From: Marinobacterium_A aestuariivivens
GTDB lineage: Bacteria > Pseudomonadota > Gammaproteobacteria > Pseudomonadales > Balneatricaceae
DNA length: 64,000 nucleotides
NCBI RefSeq assembly: GCF_042661465.1
Contig: NZ_JBHSWE010000001.1
Location: 4,092,001-4,156,000 of the forward strand
Direction: 5' to 3'
Shown here: positions 18,308-27,582 of the stretch, piece after piece
Position numbering within the stretch: position 1 is the stretch's first letter
Layout: the number at the start of each line of letters is the position of its first letter
Translations under genes and position numbers: made by a program
Notes under the pieces: model-generated
Database searches by the model: none
What the model saw: only the letters and a program-made list of their open reading frames with translations
What the model was told of the DNA's origin: nothing

Positions 18308-19345
18308 TTATTCCTGTTCCAGCGCTTCGCGTATGGTCTGGATAACGCGGGTGGGCAGGCGGCGCAGGGTCAGGGTCTGGCCCTCTTCGTCGAACAGGAT
18401 GTCGCGGTCGGATTCCTTCGGGCCCAGGGAGCGGCGGGCAAAATCCAGTTGCCAGTTGTCCGACTTGGTCTTGACCTTGCCCAGGGCTCTGAGGGTACCG
18501 CTGTGGGGCTGGAACTCCTGCGTTACCTGATAGGGTTCGGTATTGGCGAACTGGCCGAAGGTGGTACCGGAGGATTCGGCCTGTTCCGGCGGGATATAGG
18601 CATCGAACAGCCGCTCGATCTCGTTCAGCGAGGCGTGCTGCTTGTCTTCGCGCTGGCGCTCGAGGTAGCTGACCACATCTTCGACCACCTCGTCCTTGCG
18701 TTCGTGCAGCTGACGCTGGTTGCAGTAGTCGCGGGTGGCGCGGATCAGTTCGCGGGTGCAATGGCTGGCCGGTACGGCTTCGCTGCAGCCGAACGCGCCG
18801 GGGAAGTCCTGGCCGACACTGCCGTTGCGCTTGCCGGGCACGAAGCTCAGGTAGCTGTCCTGCCCACGCTCCAGCCGGGTCAGGTTGACCCGCAGCGCCT
18901 GAACCAGGCGCTCGGCCGCCAGAATCCGGGTTTCGACCGGTTGCAGCGTGGCGTCGAGCCCGAGGCGGGTTTCGTGCTCCAGCAGGGCCAGCAGCAGATA
19001 ATGGTAGCGGTCGCTCTGGTATAGCAGGCATACCAGTTGGCTGTCCTGTTCATCGTCCGGTTGCTCCGCTGAGGCGCTTTCGAGCAGCCGTGACAGGGCG
19101 ACATCCGCGAGGTTGCCGAGGTCTGCCTCGTCGAGGGCGCCGGTCATCGCCAGCAGTGCGCCGGCAAAGGGGTGTTCCTGCAGGCTTTCTTCACCGAAGG
19201 CGCCATGGGTCAGGGCCGAGCGGCGCCCGAAGCTGCCACTGACCGCTTCGAACAGCTGTTGTACGCAGGGGCTGGCTGGATCCAGCTCGCGACGGTCGCC
19301 GGCTGCCCGGCTGAGGGCTCGGATCTCGATTTTTTTCAGTTCCAT
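18308..19345 (-). CDS. yejK: Nucleoid-associated protein YejK/NdpA
   Basis: A protein of 345 residues with the full NA37/YejK family layout: LKKIEIRALSRA at the N-terminus, LVCLLYQSDRYHYLLLALLEHE in the first third, LERGQDSYLSFVPGKRNGSVGQDF near the middle and the C-terminal DFARRSLGPKESDRDILFDEEG. The family binds the bacterial nucleoid; its exact role is unknown. The start is the ATG at 19345, before MELKKIEIRA, rather than an upstream GTG. Confidence 0.85.
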   Translation of the reverse strand: MELKKIEIRALSRAAGDRRELDPASPCVQQLFEAVSGSFGRRSALTHGAFGEESLQEHPFAGALLAMTGALDEADLGNLADVALSRLLESASAEQPDDEQDSQLVCLLYQSDRYHYLLLALLEHETRLGLDATLQPVETRILAAERLVQALRVNLTRLERGQDSYLSFVPGKRNGSVGQDFPGAFGCSEAVPASHCTRELIRATRDYCNQRQLHERKDEVVEDVVSYLERQREDKQHASLNEIERLFDAYIPPEQAESSGTTFGQFANTEPYQVTQEFQPHSGTLRALGKVKTKSDNWQLDFARRSLGPKESDRDILFDEEGQTLTLRRLPTRVIQTIREALEQE

Positions 19346-19681
19346 GACACTTCCAACGCGGATTTGGGACCGCATGATTTTACGTCAAAGGCATGGCGCG
19401 GCGCGAGTCGCGACTGCCGGGTCGGCGGATGGATGCCCGGCGTCGGAGCAGGAAGAGAGGACACGGAAAACGATCGATTGAAGCGGAAGGATACTCGCTG
19501 GAGAGGGCCTGATCTTCAATTCCCGTACTACATCCGTGCCGCTTAAGCTTAGACCGGAAGGTCAGAATTTTTCCAGCGTTTTTTGAAAACAGACTTTTTG
19601 TATGCAGCTTATGCGTGACGGCAGCCGCGGTGCCGGCGGCTATAAGACAACAGGCTCCGGACACCGCCCGAAGCCATCTGC
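19346..19681. other. Intergenic stretch, no gene seen
   Basis: Both flanking genes lie on the minus strand. I see no supported coding frame, tRNA or strong hairpin. The part from about 19540 to 19610 is AT-rich (CAGAATTTTTCCAGCG and TTTTTTGAAAACAG) and is probably the 3' end region of the small gene upstream or the promoter for yejK. Confidence 0.4.
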
Positions 19682-19885
19682 TCAGTCGAAATAATTTTCG
19701 TCATATCCGCTGCTGATCTGGCGCGCCAGCAACCGTTCTTCCATGCGCTCTTCTATCTGGCGGCGCTTCTTGCTGTTGTAGCTGACTTTTTTGACGCGGT
19801 TGCCGCCGTCTTTTTCATCAAACTCTTCGTCCCAGTCCTCGATATCGTCCATGGGGACTTGATCGACACGAATCTTGGTGCCCAT
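19682..19885 (-). CDS. Small acidic/basic protein of the PA3496-like type, copy 1
   Basis: A hypothetical protein of 67 residues. The N-terminal half is acidic (DDIEDWDEEFDEKDGG) and the C-terminal half is a charged helix, KKRRQIEERMEERLLARQI, ending in DENYFD. A second protein with the same plan lies 700 bases away at 20588-20794 (WDSEP, RRRIEQLLEERALKQQI, DDDYLDY), so the two are paralogues. The pattern resembles the PA3496 family of small Pseudomonas proteins. No function can be assigned from sequence; no membrane segment or signal peptide is present. Confidence 0.65.
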   Translation of the reverse strand: MGTKIRVDQVPMDDIEDWDEEFDEKDGGNRVKKVSYNSKKRRQIEERMEERLLARQISSGYDENYFD

Positions 19886-20241
19886 CGGCTCTCGTTCTCA
19901 CATCTCAGGTTGCTATCAGGCGGTCAAGGACGGACCGCCGGTTGAAAACGTATCGAGGCGGACCGGCTGGGGGTTGACAGTCCGCTGCGCCTCTTTTCGG
20001 CGAATATATAGCAGCTTCGAAGCCCTGGTAAAGAGAATTTTCCGGACTCGTCGATATTTTTTTCCATCGGGCGCAACCGCAGCAGCCAGGCGGCCTGCAG
20101 AGCGGTCGGGTGGTTGTGGGCAGGGCTTTGACATGGCATTGGGCAGGCGGTGGCACTAGATGAAAATTTTTCGAGTTCCATGTCTTGGGCCAGGCAGTGG
20201 CGAGGGGATAGAATGCGCCCTCGCAGTACAGGAAGCCCGCC
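19886..20241. other. Intergenic stretch between divergent small genes, no gene seen
   Basis: About 355 bases with overlapping open frames on the minus strand that lack family resemblance and ribosome sites. AT-rich patches near 20003-20045 (GCGAATATATAGCAGC, GAGAATTTTCCGG) and near 20160-20180 are candidate promoters for the divergent small genes on either side. Confidence 0.4.
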
Positions 20242-20460
20242 ATGACAGGGATATGCAGCCACTGTAAAAGACTCATCGACTCAGCCTTCGAGACCCGGCC
20301 CCACGACGCTCTGGTCTACAAGGGGCAGGGTGCCGAGGGTGATCTCTACCGTTGCAGCCTCTGCGGCAGCTGCTTCGAGTTCACCACGGAACATATCTAC
20401 CTGCTGGGCGTCGATGCCGTCCTTCCCGAGTCCTTGCTGCCTCCCGCCCGACGAGCCTGA
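20242..20460 (+). CDS. Small zinc-ribbon protein
   Basis: A 72-residue protein with CSHC at residues 5-8 and CSLCGSC at 38-44, a treble-clef or zinc-ribbon pattern (CxxC ... CxxCxxC). The middle reads HDALVYKGQGAEGDLYRC. I do not recognise the family with certainty; small free-standing ribbons of this kind are common hypothetical proteins in Pseudomonas relatives. It lies on the plus strand between the two minus-strand acidic paralogues. No clear Shine-Dalgarno beyond AGGAAG 12 bases upstream. Confidence 0.6.
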   Translation: MTGICSHCKRLIDSAFETRPHDALVYKGQGAEGDLYRCSLCGSCFEFTTEHIYLLGVDAVLPESLLPPARRA

Positions 20461-20587
20461 GCGCATGCGCCACGCCCCCGGCATCAAAATACCGGATCAA
20501 GGGGGCCGGCCACAAGCGCCATTCCTGTCCGAAAGCCCTTGAGTGCTCCTGAAAAGCCCGCTGGCCGGTCGCTCGAAAGTGCAGCGC

Positions 20588-20794
20588 TCAGTAGTCCAGA
20601 TAGTCATCATCGAAGACGTCGCGTATCTGCTGTTTCAGCGCGCGCTCTTCGAGCAGCTGCTCGATCCTGCGTCGGGCGGCGGGGTCGATGGTTTTGCGTT
20701 TGGGCTTGTCCTCGTCTTCAATAATCGGTTCCGAGTCCCAATCCACGATATCGTCTTCGTCGGTGAGGTCCTGGCTCTTGTGTTTCTTGCTCAT
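20588..20794 (-). CDS. Small acidic/basic protein of the PA3496-like type, copy 2
   Basis: A hypothetical protein of 68 residues: Lys-rich start (MSKKHKS), acidic stretch (DLTDEDDIVDWDSEP), then KPKRKTIDPAARRRIEQLL, an amphipathic helix and the acidic aromatic end DDDYLDY. It shares this plan with the 67-residue protein at 19682-19885. The ATG at 20794 is chosen because the preceding in-frame residues have no counterpart in the paralogue. Function unknown. Confidence 0.65.
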   Translation of the reverse strand: MSKKHKSQDLTDEDDIVDWDSEPIIEDEDKPKRKTIDPAARRRIEQLLEERALKQQIRDVFDDDYLDY

Positions 20795-20982
20795 GACACT
20801 GCTCTCGATATCTGATCCGAATGCAAACATAGTGAGGCCCGCGGTTTCGCAAGGGGCTCGTGCGAGCGGCGGCCAGTACCGGAAAGGGGCCGGTCGGCGC
20901 CTGTTACCCCATTATTATGGAACAGATCCTGATGCTTGCCGCATTCCCCTGCGGATGAATCGGCAGGGGGATGTGGGGCGGC

Positions 20983-21690
20983 TCAGCGGGGGCTGAAACC
21001 GAGGCCTTGAAAAAGCCGGGCGAGAATGCCGGCAGCTTCGTCGCGCTGCTGTCGCGAGTCGTACAGCAGTACCGTGTCGCCCTCGGAATAGTAGGCTCCC
21101 AGTAGTGCCGGAAGCCGGGTTCCGGCACGGAATGCCGATCGATTGGTCAGTCCGTTGCACTCGAACGAACCCGGTCGCTGGGGATCGTATACCCAGCGTC
21201 CGCCGAGCCAGGTCGGAGGCCTGCCTGCATCGATGGCGAAGCACAGGCGTGCCGGGCGCAGTACCAGCGCAAAATGGCGGCCCAGCTTCGAGTCTTCCAG
21301 GCGCAGCGACGTGGCGGTGGTATGGCCGCTGAGGCTCCAGGCCACGAAGCCGCTGTCGCCGCGGTCGTTGCGGAACAGCATCATCAGCCGGTCCCGCTTG
21401 GGCGACCAGTGGCTGCCGAGGTAGGTATAGTCCCGTGCCAGGATTTCGGCGTGGCGGCTATCGTACAGCGCCTGGCGGTAGTAGCTTTCGAGAAAGGCGC
21501 GGGCCAGTTCCTCGTCGCCGGTCATGATCGAGTCCAGCTGCGGATCCACCGGGTCCGGATGAATCCGCGTTTCGCGCTGGGGCGGTTCGGCAGGTGCCGG
21601 CGCGGGCACGGGCTCGGGTGCGGTCGGTGGAGGGGTGCCGGCACAGCCGGCCAGCAGGCCGAGCAGCAGTAGCGCAATGGGCAGACGCAT
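20983..21690 (-). CDS. Predicted lipoprotein, unknown function
   Basis: 235 residues. MRLPIALLLLGLLAGCAG is a lipoprotein signal with lipobox LAGC and predicted acylated Cys16, followed by a Pro-rich linker (PPPTAPEPVPAPAPAEPP) and a soluble domain from about residue 50. The residue after the Cys is Ala, so sorting to the outer membrane is likely. I do not recognise the domain; it contains WSPKRDRLMMLFRNDRGDSGF and RWVYDPQRPGSFECNGLTN, with two Cys in the mature part that could form a disulfide. Confidence 0.7.
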   Translation of the reverse strand: MRLPIALLLLGLLAGCAGTPPPTAPEPVPAPAPAEPPQRETRIHPDPVDPQLDSIMTGDEELARAFLESYYRQALYDSRHAEILARDYTYLGSHWSPKRDRLMMLFRNDRGDSGFVAWSLSGHTTATSLRLEDSKLGRHFALVLRPARLCFAIDAGRPPTWLGGRWVYDPQRPGSFECNGLTNRSAFRAGTRLPALLGAYYSEGDTVLLYDSRQQRDEAAGILARLFQGLGFSPR

Positions 21691-21915
21691 GGAAAGAGTC
21701 CTTGGTGAGTGTTTCTGTAGTCCGTCAGACGGTATTGTAAGGCAGTCGGCGGCATTTGACAGTCGCGGCCGAAGGCGTTGTTTTGATCCCCATTAATGTT
21801 GCGGCTGCGATATGGCCTAGAATTAGCCATCATCCGTCTGAACCCGGAGCGGGGTATCCTGCATCGAAGCCGACGGATCCCGGGGTGTGCGTTCAGTCAG
21901 AACAGGAAGTGCCGA

Positions 21916-24652
21916 GTGTCGACCCAATACCTCAAGCGATTTTTCAAGCCCGATTCCATTGCCGTATTCGGGGCGTCCGAGCGGGCCGACAGCATGGGTG
22001 GTGCCGTGCTGCAGAATCTGCGCGCCGGCGGCTTCCCGGGTGAACTGATCGCGGTCAATGCCCAGGGTACAGCCAGGTCCATGGCGTACCCTGCGTCAAG
22101 AGCGTCAGCGAGCTGCCGAGCATGCCGGATCTCGCCATCATCTGCTCGCCGCCCCATACCGTGGCCGATATCATCCGCAAGCTCGGTGCACACATGGTCA
22201 GGGCAGCGCTGATCCTGACCGGCGGTCTCTCGATCCGTGACAGCAAGACCGAGCGCTCGTTGCATGAAGAGGTGCTCGATGCGGCACGCCCCTATGGCAT
22301 CCGTATCCTGGGTCCCGATTGCATGGGGCTGCTGGTGCCGGGGTCGCAGATGAATGCCAGCTATGCCCATGTCAATATCCGCATGGGCAAGGTGGCCTAC
22401 GTCGGTCAGTCGGGACTGATCGGTACGGCGATGATCGACTGGGCCAATGGCCAGGAGATCGGTTTTTCCCACTTTCTGACCCTGGGTGACAGTGTCGATG
22501 TCGGCATGCCGGCGATCATCGACTATCTCGCCAAGGATCCCTATACCCATGCCATACTGCTGCAGCTGGACCGGATGACGGGGCGGGCAAGGGACTTTCT
22601 TTCCGCGGTGCGGGCGGCCTCGCGCAACAAGCTGGTGCTGGTGCTCAAATCCGATATCGTGCAGGACGACCAGCACCATACGGTGCTTGCGCCGGGCGTC
22701 CATGACGAGGACCTGGTCTATGATGCTGCGCTGCGCCGTGCCGGGGTGTTGCGCGTCGAGAGCTCGGACCAGCTGTTCAACGCGCTGGAGACGCTGTCGC
22801 GCATGAAGCCGATGCGCGGCGAGCGTCTGGCGATTGTCTGCAACGGCATGGGGCCCAATGCGCTGGCGACCGACCGTTTGCTCAGGAGTCGCGGGCAGTT
22901 GGCGCAACTCGCGGACGAGACCCGCGAAGCCCTGGCGGCTCTGCTGCCGGGTTTCTGGAATCAGCGCAATCCCGTGGATCTCAATGCCGATGCCACGCCC
23001 GCCCGTTTTGCCGAGGCGGTGCGCCTGCTGACACGGGATCCGGGCGTGGATGCGGTGCTGGTGATCCATGCGCCGACCTGGCCTGCGCCCGGTGTCGAAA
23101 CCGCCGAGGCGGTCATCGAGGCGGCCCGCAAGACCCCGCGCAACGTGCTGACCTGCTGGATGGGTCGGGCCACCGCGATCGCCGCACGCAACCGTTTCAA
23201 TACGGCCGGAATCGCGACCTTCATCACGCCGGAGGAGGCGGTCGATGCCTTCATGCAGATGGTCGAGTACAGGCGCAACCAGGAGGTGATGCGCCAGACG
23301 CCGGCGCCCTATCTGGAGCAGAACAGCCAGAACCATCTGCGCGCGCGCGCGCTGGTCGAGGCGGCTCGGGAGGAGGGCGCGATTACCTGCGTCATGCCGA
23401 GGCCTGCGAGCTGCTCGATCTTTACGATATCCCCGTGGCCCACAGCTACTATGCCGACAGTGTCGAGGGGGTCGTCGATATCGCCAAGCGCCTCGGAGGC
23501 TCGGTGGCGGTGCGCGCGCTTCACAGCGAAAACGTCTACCCGTTCAGCTACGACGACAGGGGCCGGCAGCGCTGGCGGGATCTGGCGCTCGATCTCTACT
23601 CGATCAACGAGGTCAAGCATGCCACCACCCGGCTCGAGTACCGGGTGCGGGAGCGTTTCTCCGACGATCAGATCATGGGCTTCTGCGTGCAGCAGATGAA
23701 ACGCGGTTTTCAGTCGCTGCAGATCAATGTCGGGGTAACGCGGGATCCTACTTTCGGTCCGCTGCTGCTGTTCGGAGCCGGCGGCTATGCCGTGGACGTA
23801 CTGGCCGATCGCCAGCTGATGCTGCCGCCGCTGAATCTGGCACTGGCCCAGGCGCTGGTCCGCAGCTCCCGTGTCTGCGAAATCATCAGCGAGAACAGTT
23901 ACCAGGTGGAGCGTGATATCGAGCAGCTCTGCGAACTGCTGATCAAGCTGTCTGAAATGGTGGTGGATCTGCCGCAACTGACCGGGCTCGAGATCAATCC
24001 GCTGTTGCTCAACAAGCGCGGTCTGCTGGCGGTGGATCTGGCGGTGTCGATCGGCCCACCCGCCTGCCTGGCGATCTCGCCCTATCCCGAACACCTGAGC
24101 GAGTCGATCCGGCTGCGCCGTTCGGGCAGGCCTGCCGTGGTGCGCGCGATTCGTGGCGAGGACGAGCCGGATCATCTCGAGTTCTACAGGCACCTGAGCC
24201 CGGAGTCGATCCGGCTGCGCTATTTTTACAGCCGCGGTGTGCCGACCCACCAGGAGCTGGCGACCTGGACCCAGATCGATTATGACCGGGAGATGGCCTT
24301 TATCGTATCGGCACCGCGGCTCGATGGCTTGCCGGGCAACGAAACCCTCGGTGTGGTGCGTGCGGTAACCGATGCGGACAACGTGCGCAGCGAGTTTTCG
24401 ATCGTGATTCGGGACGACCTCCAGGGCGAGGGTCTGGGCGTGATACTGATGCAGAAAATCATCGACTATTGCCGCAGGCGCGGTACCCTGCAGCTCTACG
24501 GCTCGACACTGCCGAGCAACAAGGGCATGCAGGGACTGGCCCGCAAGCTGGGATTCAGTACCCGTTTCAATGCCGAGGAAGACGTGGTCGACATGAAGAT
24601 GATGCTCAACGAACCGACCGAAGAGTGGCAGATGTACCGGTTGCAGCAGTGA
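21916..24652 (+). CDS. ADP-forming acyl-CoA synthetase/GNAT acetyltransferase fusion (Pat/PatZ type), two frame breaks
   Basis: Restored length about 912 residues. The order is a CoA-binding domain (FFKPDSIAVFGASERADSMGG), a succinyl-CoA-ligase-like domain (GPDCMGLLVPG, VAYVGQSGLIGTAM), an ATP-grasp domain (MAHSYYADS ... LTGLEINPLLLN) and a C-terminal GNAT domain (about 760-900; IVIRDDLQGEGLGVILM). This is the architecture of PatZ/YfiQ lysine acetyltransferases, which acetylate acetyl-CoA synthetase and other enzymes; the NDP-forming half is usually inactive for synthesis. The GTG start has AGGAAG before it. The frame breaks near 22060 (CAGGGTACAGCC) and near 23375 (GAGGGCGCGATT), each one base short. 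Confidence 0.85.
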
Positions 24653-24686
24653 GGCGGGAATGGACGGAATGCGACAGCAGGTTGGC

Positions 24687-25012
24687 ATGACGGCCGGGCC
24701 CGGGGCCTGAGCGATGCAGAGCGGATCTGGCAGGTGGTGGCATTGATACCGCCGGGGCGGGTATGCAGCTACGGCCAGGTGGCGCTCCTGGCGGGACTGC
24801 CGCGCCGGGCGCGGCTGGTGGGGCGGGTGCTAAGCCGCTTGCCGAAAGACTCGGGGCTGCCCTGGCATCGGGTGCTCAATGCCCGTGGCGAGATATCGCT
24901 GCCGGCGGGCAGCGACGGCGCCCTGCAGCAGCGCCGGCGACTCGAGGCCGAAGGCGTCTGTTTTATCCGCGGCCGGGTGCCGTTGCGTTCTTTTCTCTGG
25001 GACGGTGCCTGA
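24687..25012 (+). CDS. Alkyltransferase-like protein (MGMT/Atl family), probable frame break near its start
   Basis: The body reads IPPGRVCSYGQVALLAGLP ... LPWHRVLNARGEISLP, the DNA-binding domain of O6-alkylguanine alkyltransferases. The position of the reactive Cys (normally PCHRV) is Trp in PWHRV, so this is a non-catalytic Atl protein, which flags O6-alkylguanine lesions for nucleotide excision repair. In the body frame no ATG is available and the first start is a GTG at 24734. Adding one G in the run GGGCCCGGGGCC near 24702 joins ATG 24687 and yields MTAGPGGLSDAERIWQVV, matching the family N-terminus (108 residues). I therefore assume another one-base loss. Confidence 0.75.
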
Positions 25013-25021
25013 AGCCGGGGA

Positions 25022-25354
25022 TCAGCCGCCGCAATAGAGGTCGTGCAGCGTCTCGATGACGCGTGTAGCCCGGTCGCCGTCCAGCGAGTAGTAAATGGTC
25101 TGGGACTCGCGCCGGGTGCGGACCAGGCCATCGTTGCGCAGCACCGCCAGGTGCTGCGACAGGGCCGACTGGCTGAGGTCGAGGCTCTGGTTCAGTTCAC
25201 CGACCGACAGTTCCCGGCCCTGCAGGTAGCAGAGGATCAGCAGGCGGTGCTCGTTGCTCAGGGCGCGCATTAACCGGGCGGCCTGGGCGGCGTTGGCTTT
25301 CATGTCGGCCAGGGACGGCGTGCGGGTGTCGAGGGTCGGGGCCTGTGCTGGCAA
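25022..25354 (-). CDS. ArsR-family regulator (BigR/YgaV-like)
   Basis: 110 residues with the ArsR winged helix: MRALSNEHRLLILCYL, recognition helix LSQSALSQHLAVLRNDGLV, and the wing RTRRESQTIYYSL. Cys42 in the first part and Cys108 near the C-terminus are spaced like the redox-active pair of persulfide-sensing ArsR proteins (BigR, YgaV); metal ligands of ArsR or SmtB sensors are absent. The start is a TTG preceded by AGGAG at seven bases; ATG alternatives lie 17 residues in. The sensing role is inferred from the Cys pair. Confidence 0.75.
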   Translation of the reverse strand: MPAQAPTLDTRTPSLADMKANAAQAARLMRALSNEHRLLILCYLQGRELSVGELNQSLDLSQSALSQHLAVLRNDGLVRTRRESQTIYYSLDGDRATRVIETLHDLYCGG

Positions 25355-25495
25355 GAAAGTGCTCCTGTTCTGGGTATAGCGTTCAGCGCAATTCTACGCC
25401 ACCGCTGTTTAGATCGCAATTTGCTAATGTATGGCTCTGGCCGCCGGCCGGATGAGCGGGGCTGGCGTGCGGCTCAGGCCAGGCCGTGCCGGGGT

Positions 25496-26086
25496 TCAGG
25501 CGGGAGCCTCCCCGGTGCCCGTCTCGGGATTCATGAAGGCGTCGAGACCCTGTTGCACCAGCTCCCAGGTGCGATCGATGTTGTCGGCGATATCGCCCTG
25601 CAAAACCCCCAGGCCGTCGAGCAGCTCCCGCGCCTCGTCGAAGCCCTGCTGGATGCCGCCCCGGATCAGCTCGGTGAAGCGGGCGCGGCCTTCATCTTCG
25701 GCCAGCTCCGGATGCTGCTCGAGATACTGCGGCAGGAAGGCGGTGGTCAGGGAGACGATGCGACCGGCCGTGGCTTCGGGGCTGACATCCAGGCCCTGAT
25801 CAAGGCTCGTCTGCAGCGCCTCGCCCCCGAGTTTTCCGGTCAGCACTTCGTTGATCCTGTCGATGGCCGCCCGGTACAGCAGCTCCATCGACCTGTTGCC
25901 GCTGGAGATGCTGACCTGCAGGGAGGCATCGAGAATGGCCCGGTTCTGCTGGTCTCTGCTCGAGGTCCCGAAGTCCTTGTCGCTTCGGGCCTCGGCCGAC
26001 ACCTCTTTGCCGATGCCGCCAGCCGGGCGCTGATCCGAGCGGGCCAGCTGCGACACCTGCTGACCGAAATTGGGTTTGATCTCCAT
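25496..26086 (-). CDS. DUF5610-type protein, unknown function
   Basis: 196 residues, cytosolic by sequence. The N-terminal 60 residues are polar and probably flexible; the rest is helical, with SMELLYRAAIDRINEVL, PEATAGRIVSLTTAFLPQYL, and RARFTELIRGGIQQGFDEA, a pattern of the DUF5610 family found in Pseudomonas relatives, sometimes linked to flagellar or surface genes. No such genes are near. The region downstream to the diguanylate cyclase is short and featureless. Confidence 0.65.
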   Translation of the reverse strand: MEIKPNFGQQVSQLARSDQRPAGGIGKEVSAEARSDKDFGTSSRDQQNRAILDASLQVSISSGNRSMELLYRAAIDRINEVLTGKLGGEALQTSLDQGLDVSPEATAGRIVSLTTAFLPQYLEQHPELAEDEGRARFTELIRGGIQQGFDEARELLDGLGVLQGDIADNIDRTWELVQQGLDAFMNPETGTGEAPA

Positions 26087-26156
26087 CGTTGAGCTCCATG
26101 GGGGAACAGTTGGGCATTTTAACGGCAGCATGGCGGCAAAGGTGAATGAAAACTGT

Positions 26157-27428
26157 TCATGCAAAGTCCGACTGGCCGTGTCGTACCCGTCGTCCCAGGC
26201 GCTGGCTGGCCAGGGTGCGATTGCGTCCTGCGCGCTTGGCCGCATAGAGGGCCTTGTCCGCCTGCTGCATCACCGCGTCGGCATCCGGGCAGGTCGGACT
26301 GCGTTCGCACAGCCCGATACTGACGGTCACCTGCACCGGTTTGTCCGCGTTTCGGGCGCGGCGCTGCTGGCGCCCGGATTTGGCGTTATCGGGGCGGTTC
26401 GGCTGGCGGATCTGCAGCGGATACTGTGCGATCGCCTCGCGCAGCTGTTCAAGATGGGGCAGTGCCTCGCTCTCGCCCTTGCCCCGGAACAGCACCGTGA
26501 ACTCCTCGCCGCCGTAGCGGAATACCCGGCCGCCGCCGCCGACGCGTCGAAGCTGTGACGCCACCAGGCGCAATACCTGGTCGCCGGCATCATGGCCGTA
26601 ACGGTCGTTGAACTGCTTGAAGTGATCGATATCCATCATCGCGAGGGTGTAGCGCCGGCCCAGGCTGGCGAGCTGCTCCTGCAATGCCCTCCGGGCCGGT
26701 ATGCCGGTCAGTTCGTCGACGAAGGCCAGCTGGTGCGAATGAAGGATCAGCGCCTGGCTCAGCATCAGCTGCATGGCGGTAAAGAGCAGCGGCGAGATCT
26801 GCGGCCGGTCGAACCCGTAGAAGAGTGCCGGCAGTGCCAGCAGAACACCGAACAGGGCCCCATCGCTGCGGCTGCGACGAAAATAGAGCACGGTCGCGCT
26901 GAGCAGCAGGGTCAGGGCGCAGAGCAGGGCACTGCCTTCGCTGAGATAGTGACCTGCGACCTGCAGCTCGAGCATCGCCGCCGGCAGCCTGCTCAGCCAG
27001 GGGCCGAGCAGTTGCTGTTGCCAGAGCAGCCAGAGTATCGGGTAGAGCGCCAGCGGGATCAGCTGCGGCAGCAGTCGGCGACGATTGCGCAGACCCCGTT
27101 CGGGTGCCAGGCAGATCAGCAGCTGGCTGACTGGCAGCTGCAGTGTCAGCAGGCTGAACAGGACGAAATTGTCGGGCCGGGCCAGCGGTGTCTGCAGGCA
27201 GAGCTGGATCAGCAGGTAGGCGGCAAGCAGGTTGAGCGTCGAAAGCAGCAACCGGCTCTGGTTGAACAGATAGCCCAGCAGCAGGTTGGCGCCACCGAGC
27301 AGGTACGGCAGCACCGCAAGCAGGAGTTGCAGTTGCGGGCCGAGATCGACCAGGCTGCCCTGCAACAGGACCCCGCCGGCGAGCAGCAGCAGCGGCATAA
27401 ACAGCATGCGAAGCAGTTCAACGGGCAC
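26157..27428 (-). CDS. Membrane-bound diguanylate cyclase
   Basis: 423 residues. The first ~225 contain about eight hydrophobic Leu-rich segments, an integral membrane sensor. The GGDEF domain follows (FVDELTGIPARRAL, MMDIDHFKQFNDRYGHDAGD, RYGGEEFTVLF, VTVSIGLCE, ADKALYAAKRAGRN). The GGEEF loop is intact, so it should make cyclic di-GMP. No RxxD inhibitory site precedes the loop. An unusual basic insert (KSGRQQRRARNADKP) lies between the GGEEF and SIGL strands. It contrasts with the degenerate GGDEF protein at 7558-8451. Confidence 0.85.
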   Translation of the reverse strand: MPVELLRMLFMPLLLLAGGVLLQGSLVDLGPQLQLLLAVLPYLLGGANLLLGYLFNQSRLLLSTLNLLAAYLLIQLCLQTPLARPDNFVLFSLLTLQLPVSQLLICLAPERGLRNRRRLLPQLIPLALYPILWLLWQQQLLGPWLSRLPAAMLELQVAGHYLSEGSALLCALTLLLSATVLYFRRSRSDGALFGVLLALPALFYGFDRPQISPLLFTAMQLMLSQALILHSHQLAFVDELTGIPARRALQEQLASLGRRYTLAMMDIDHFKQFNDRYGHDAGDQVLRLVASQLRRVGGGGRVFRYGGEEFTVLFRGKGESEALPHLEQLREAIAQYPLQIRQPNRPDNAKSGRQQRRARNADKPVQVTVSIGLCERSPTCPDADAVMQQADKALYAAKRAGRNRTLASQRLGRRVRHGQSDFA

Positions 27429-27582
27429 GGGGGCACTATCCTTAGCATCAGGAACCTGCTGATCCTAGCAGACTGCCCGCTGTTCGGGGAGCGCGGGGTG
27501 CCGGTTTTTCCGAGTCGGCGGCGGTGCGTTGCCGTCGCCGGATTCGTTCGGGTCAAGAAAGGGGCTGTCCCCGGGAGACGCT

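Noticed and set aside
21897..23336. 479-codon minus-strand frame opposite the acyl-CoA synthetase/GNAT gene
   Set aside because: Shadow of a recognised gene; composition rich in His, Arg and Gln without any domain signature.
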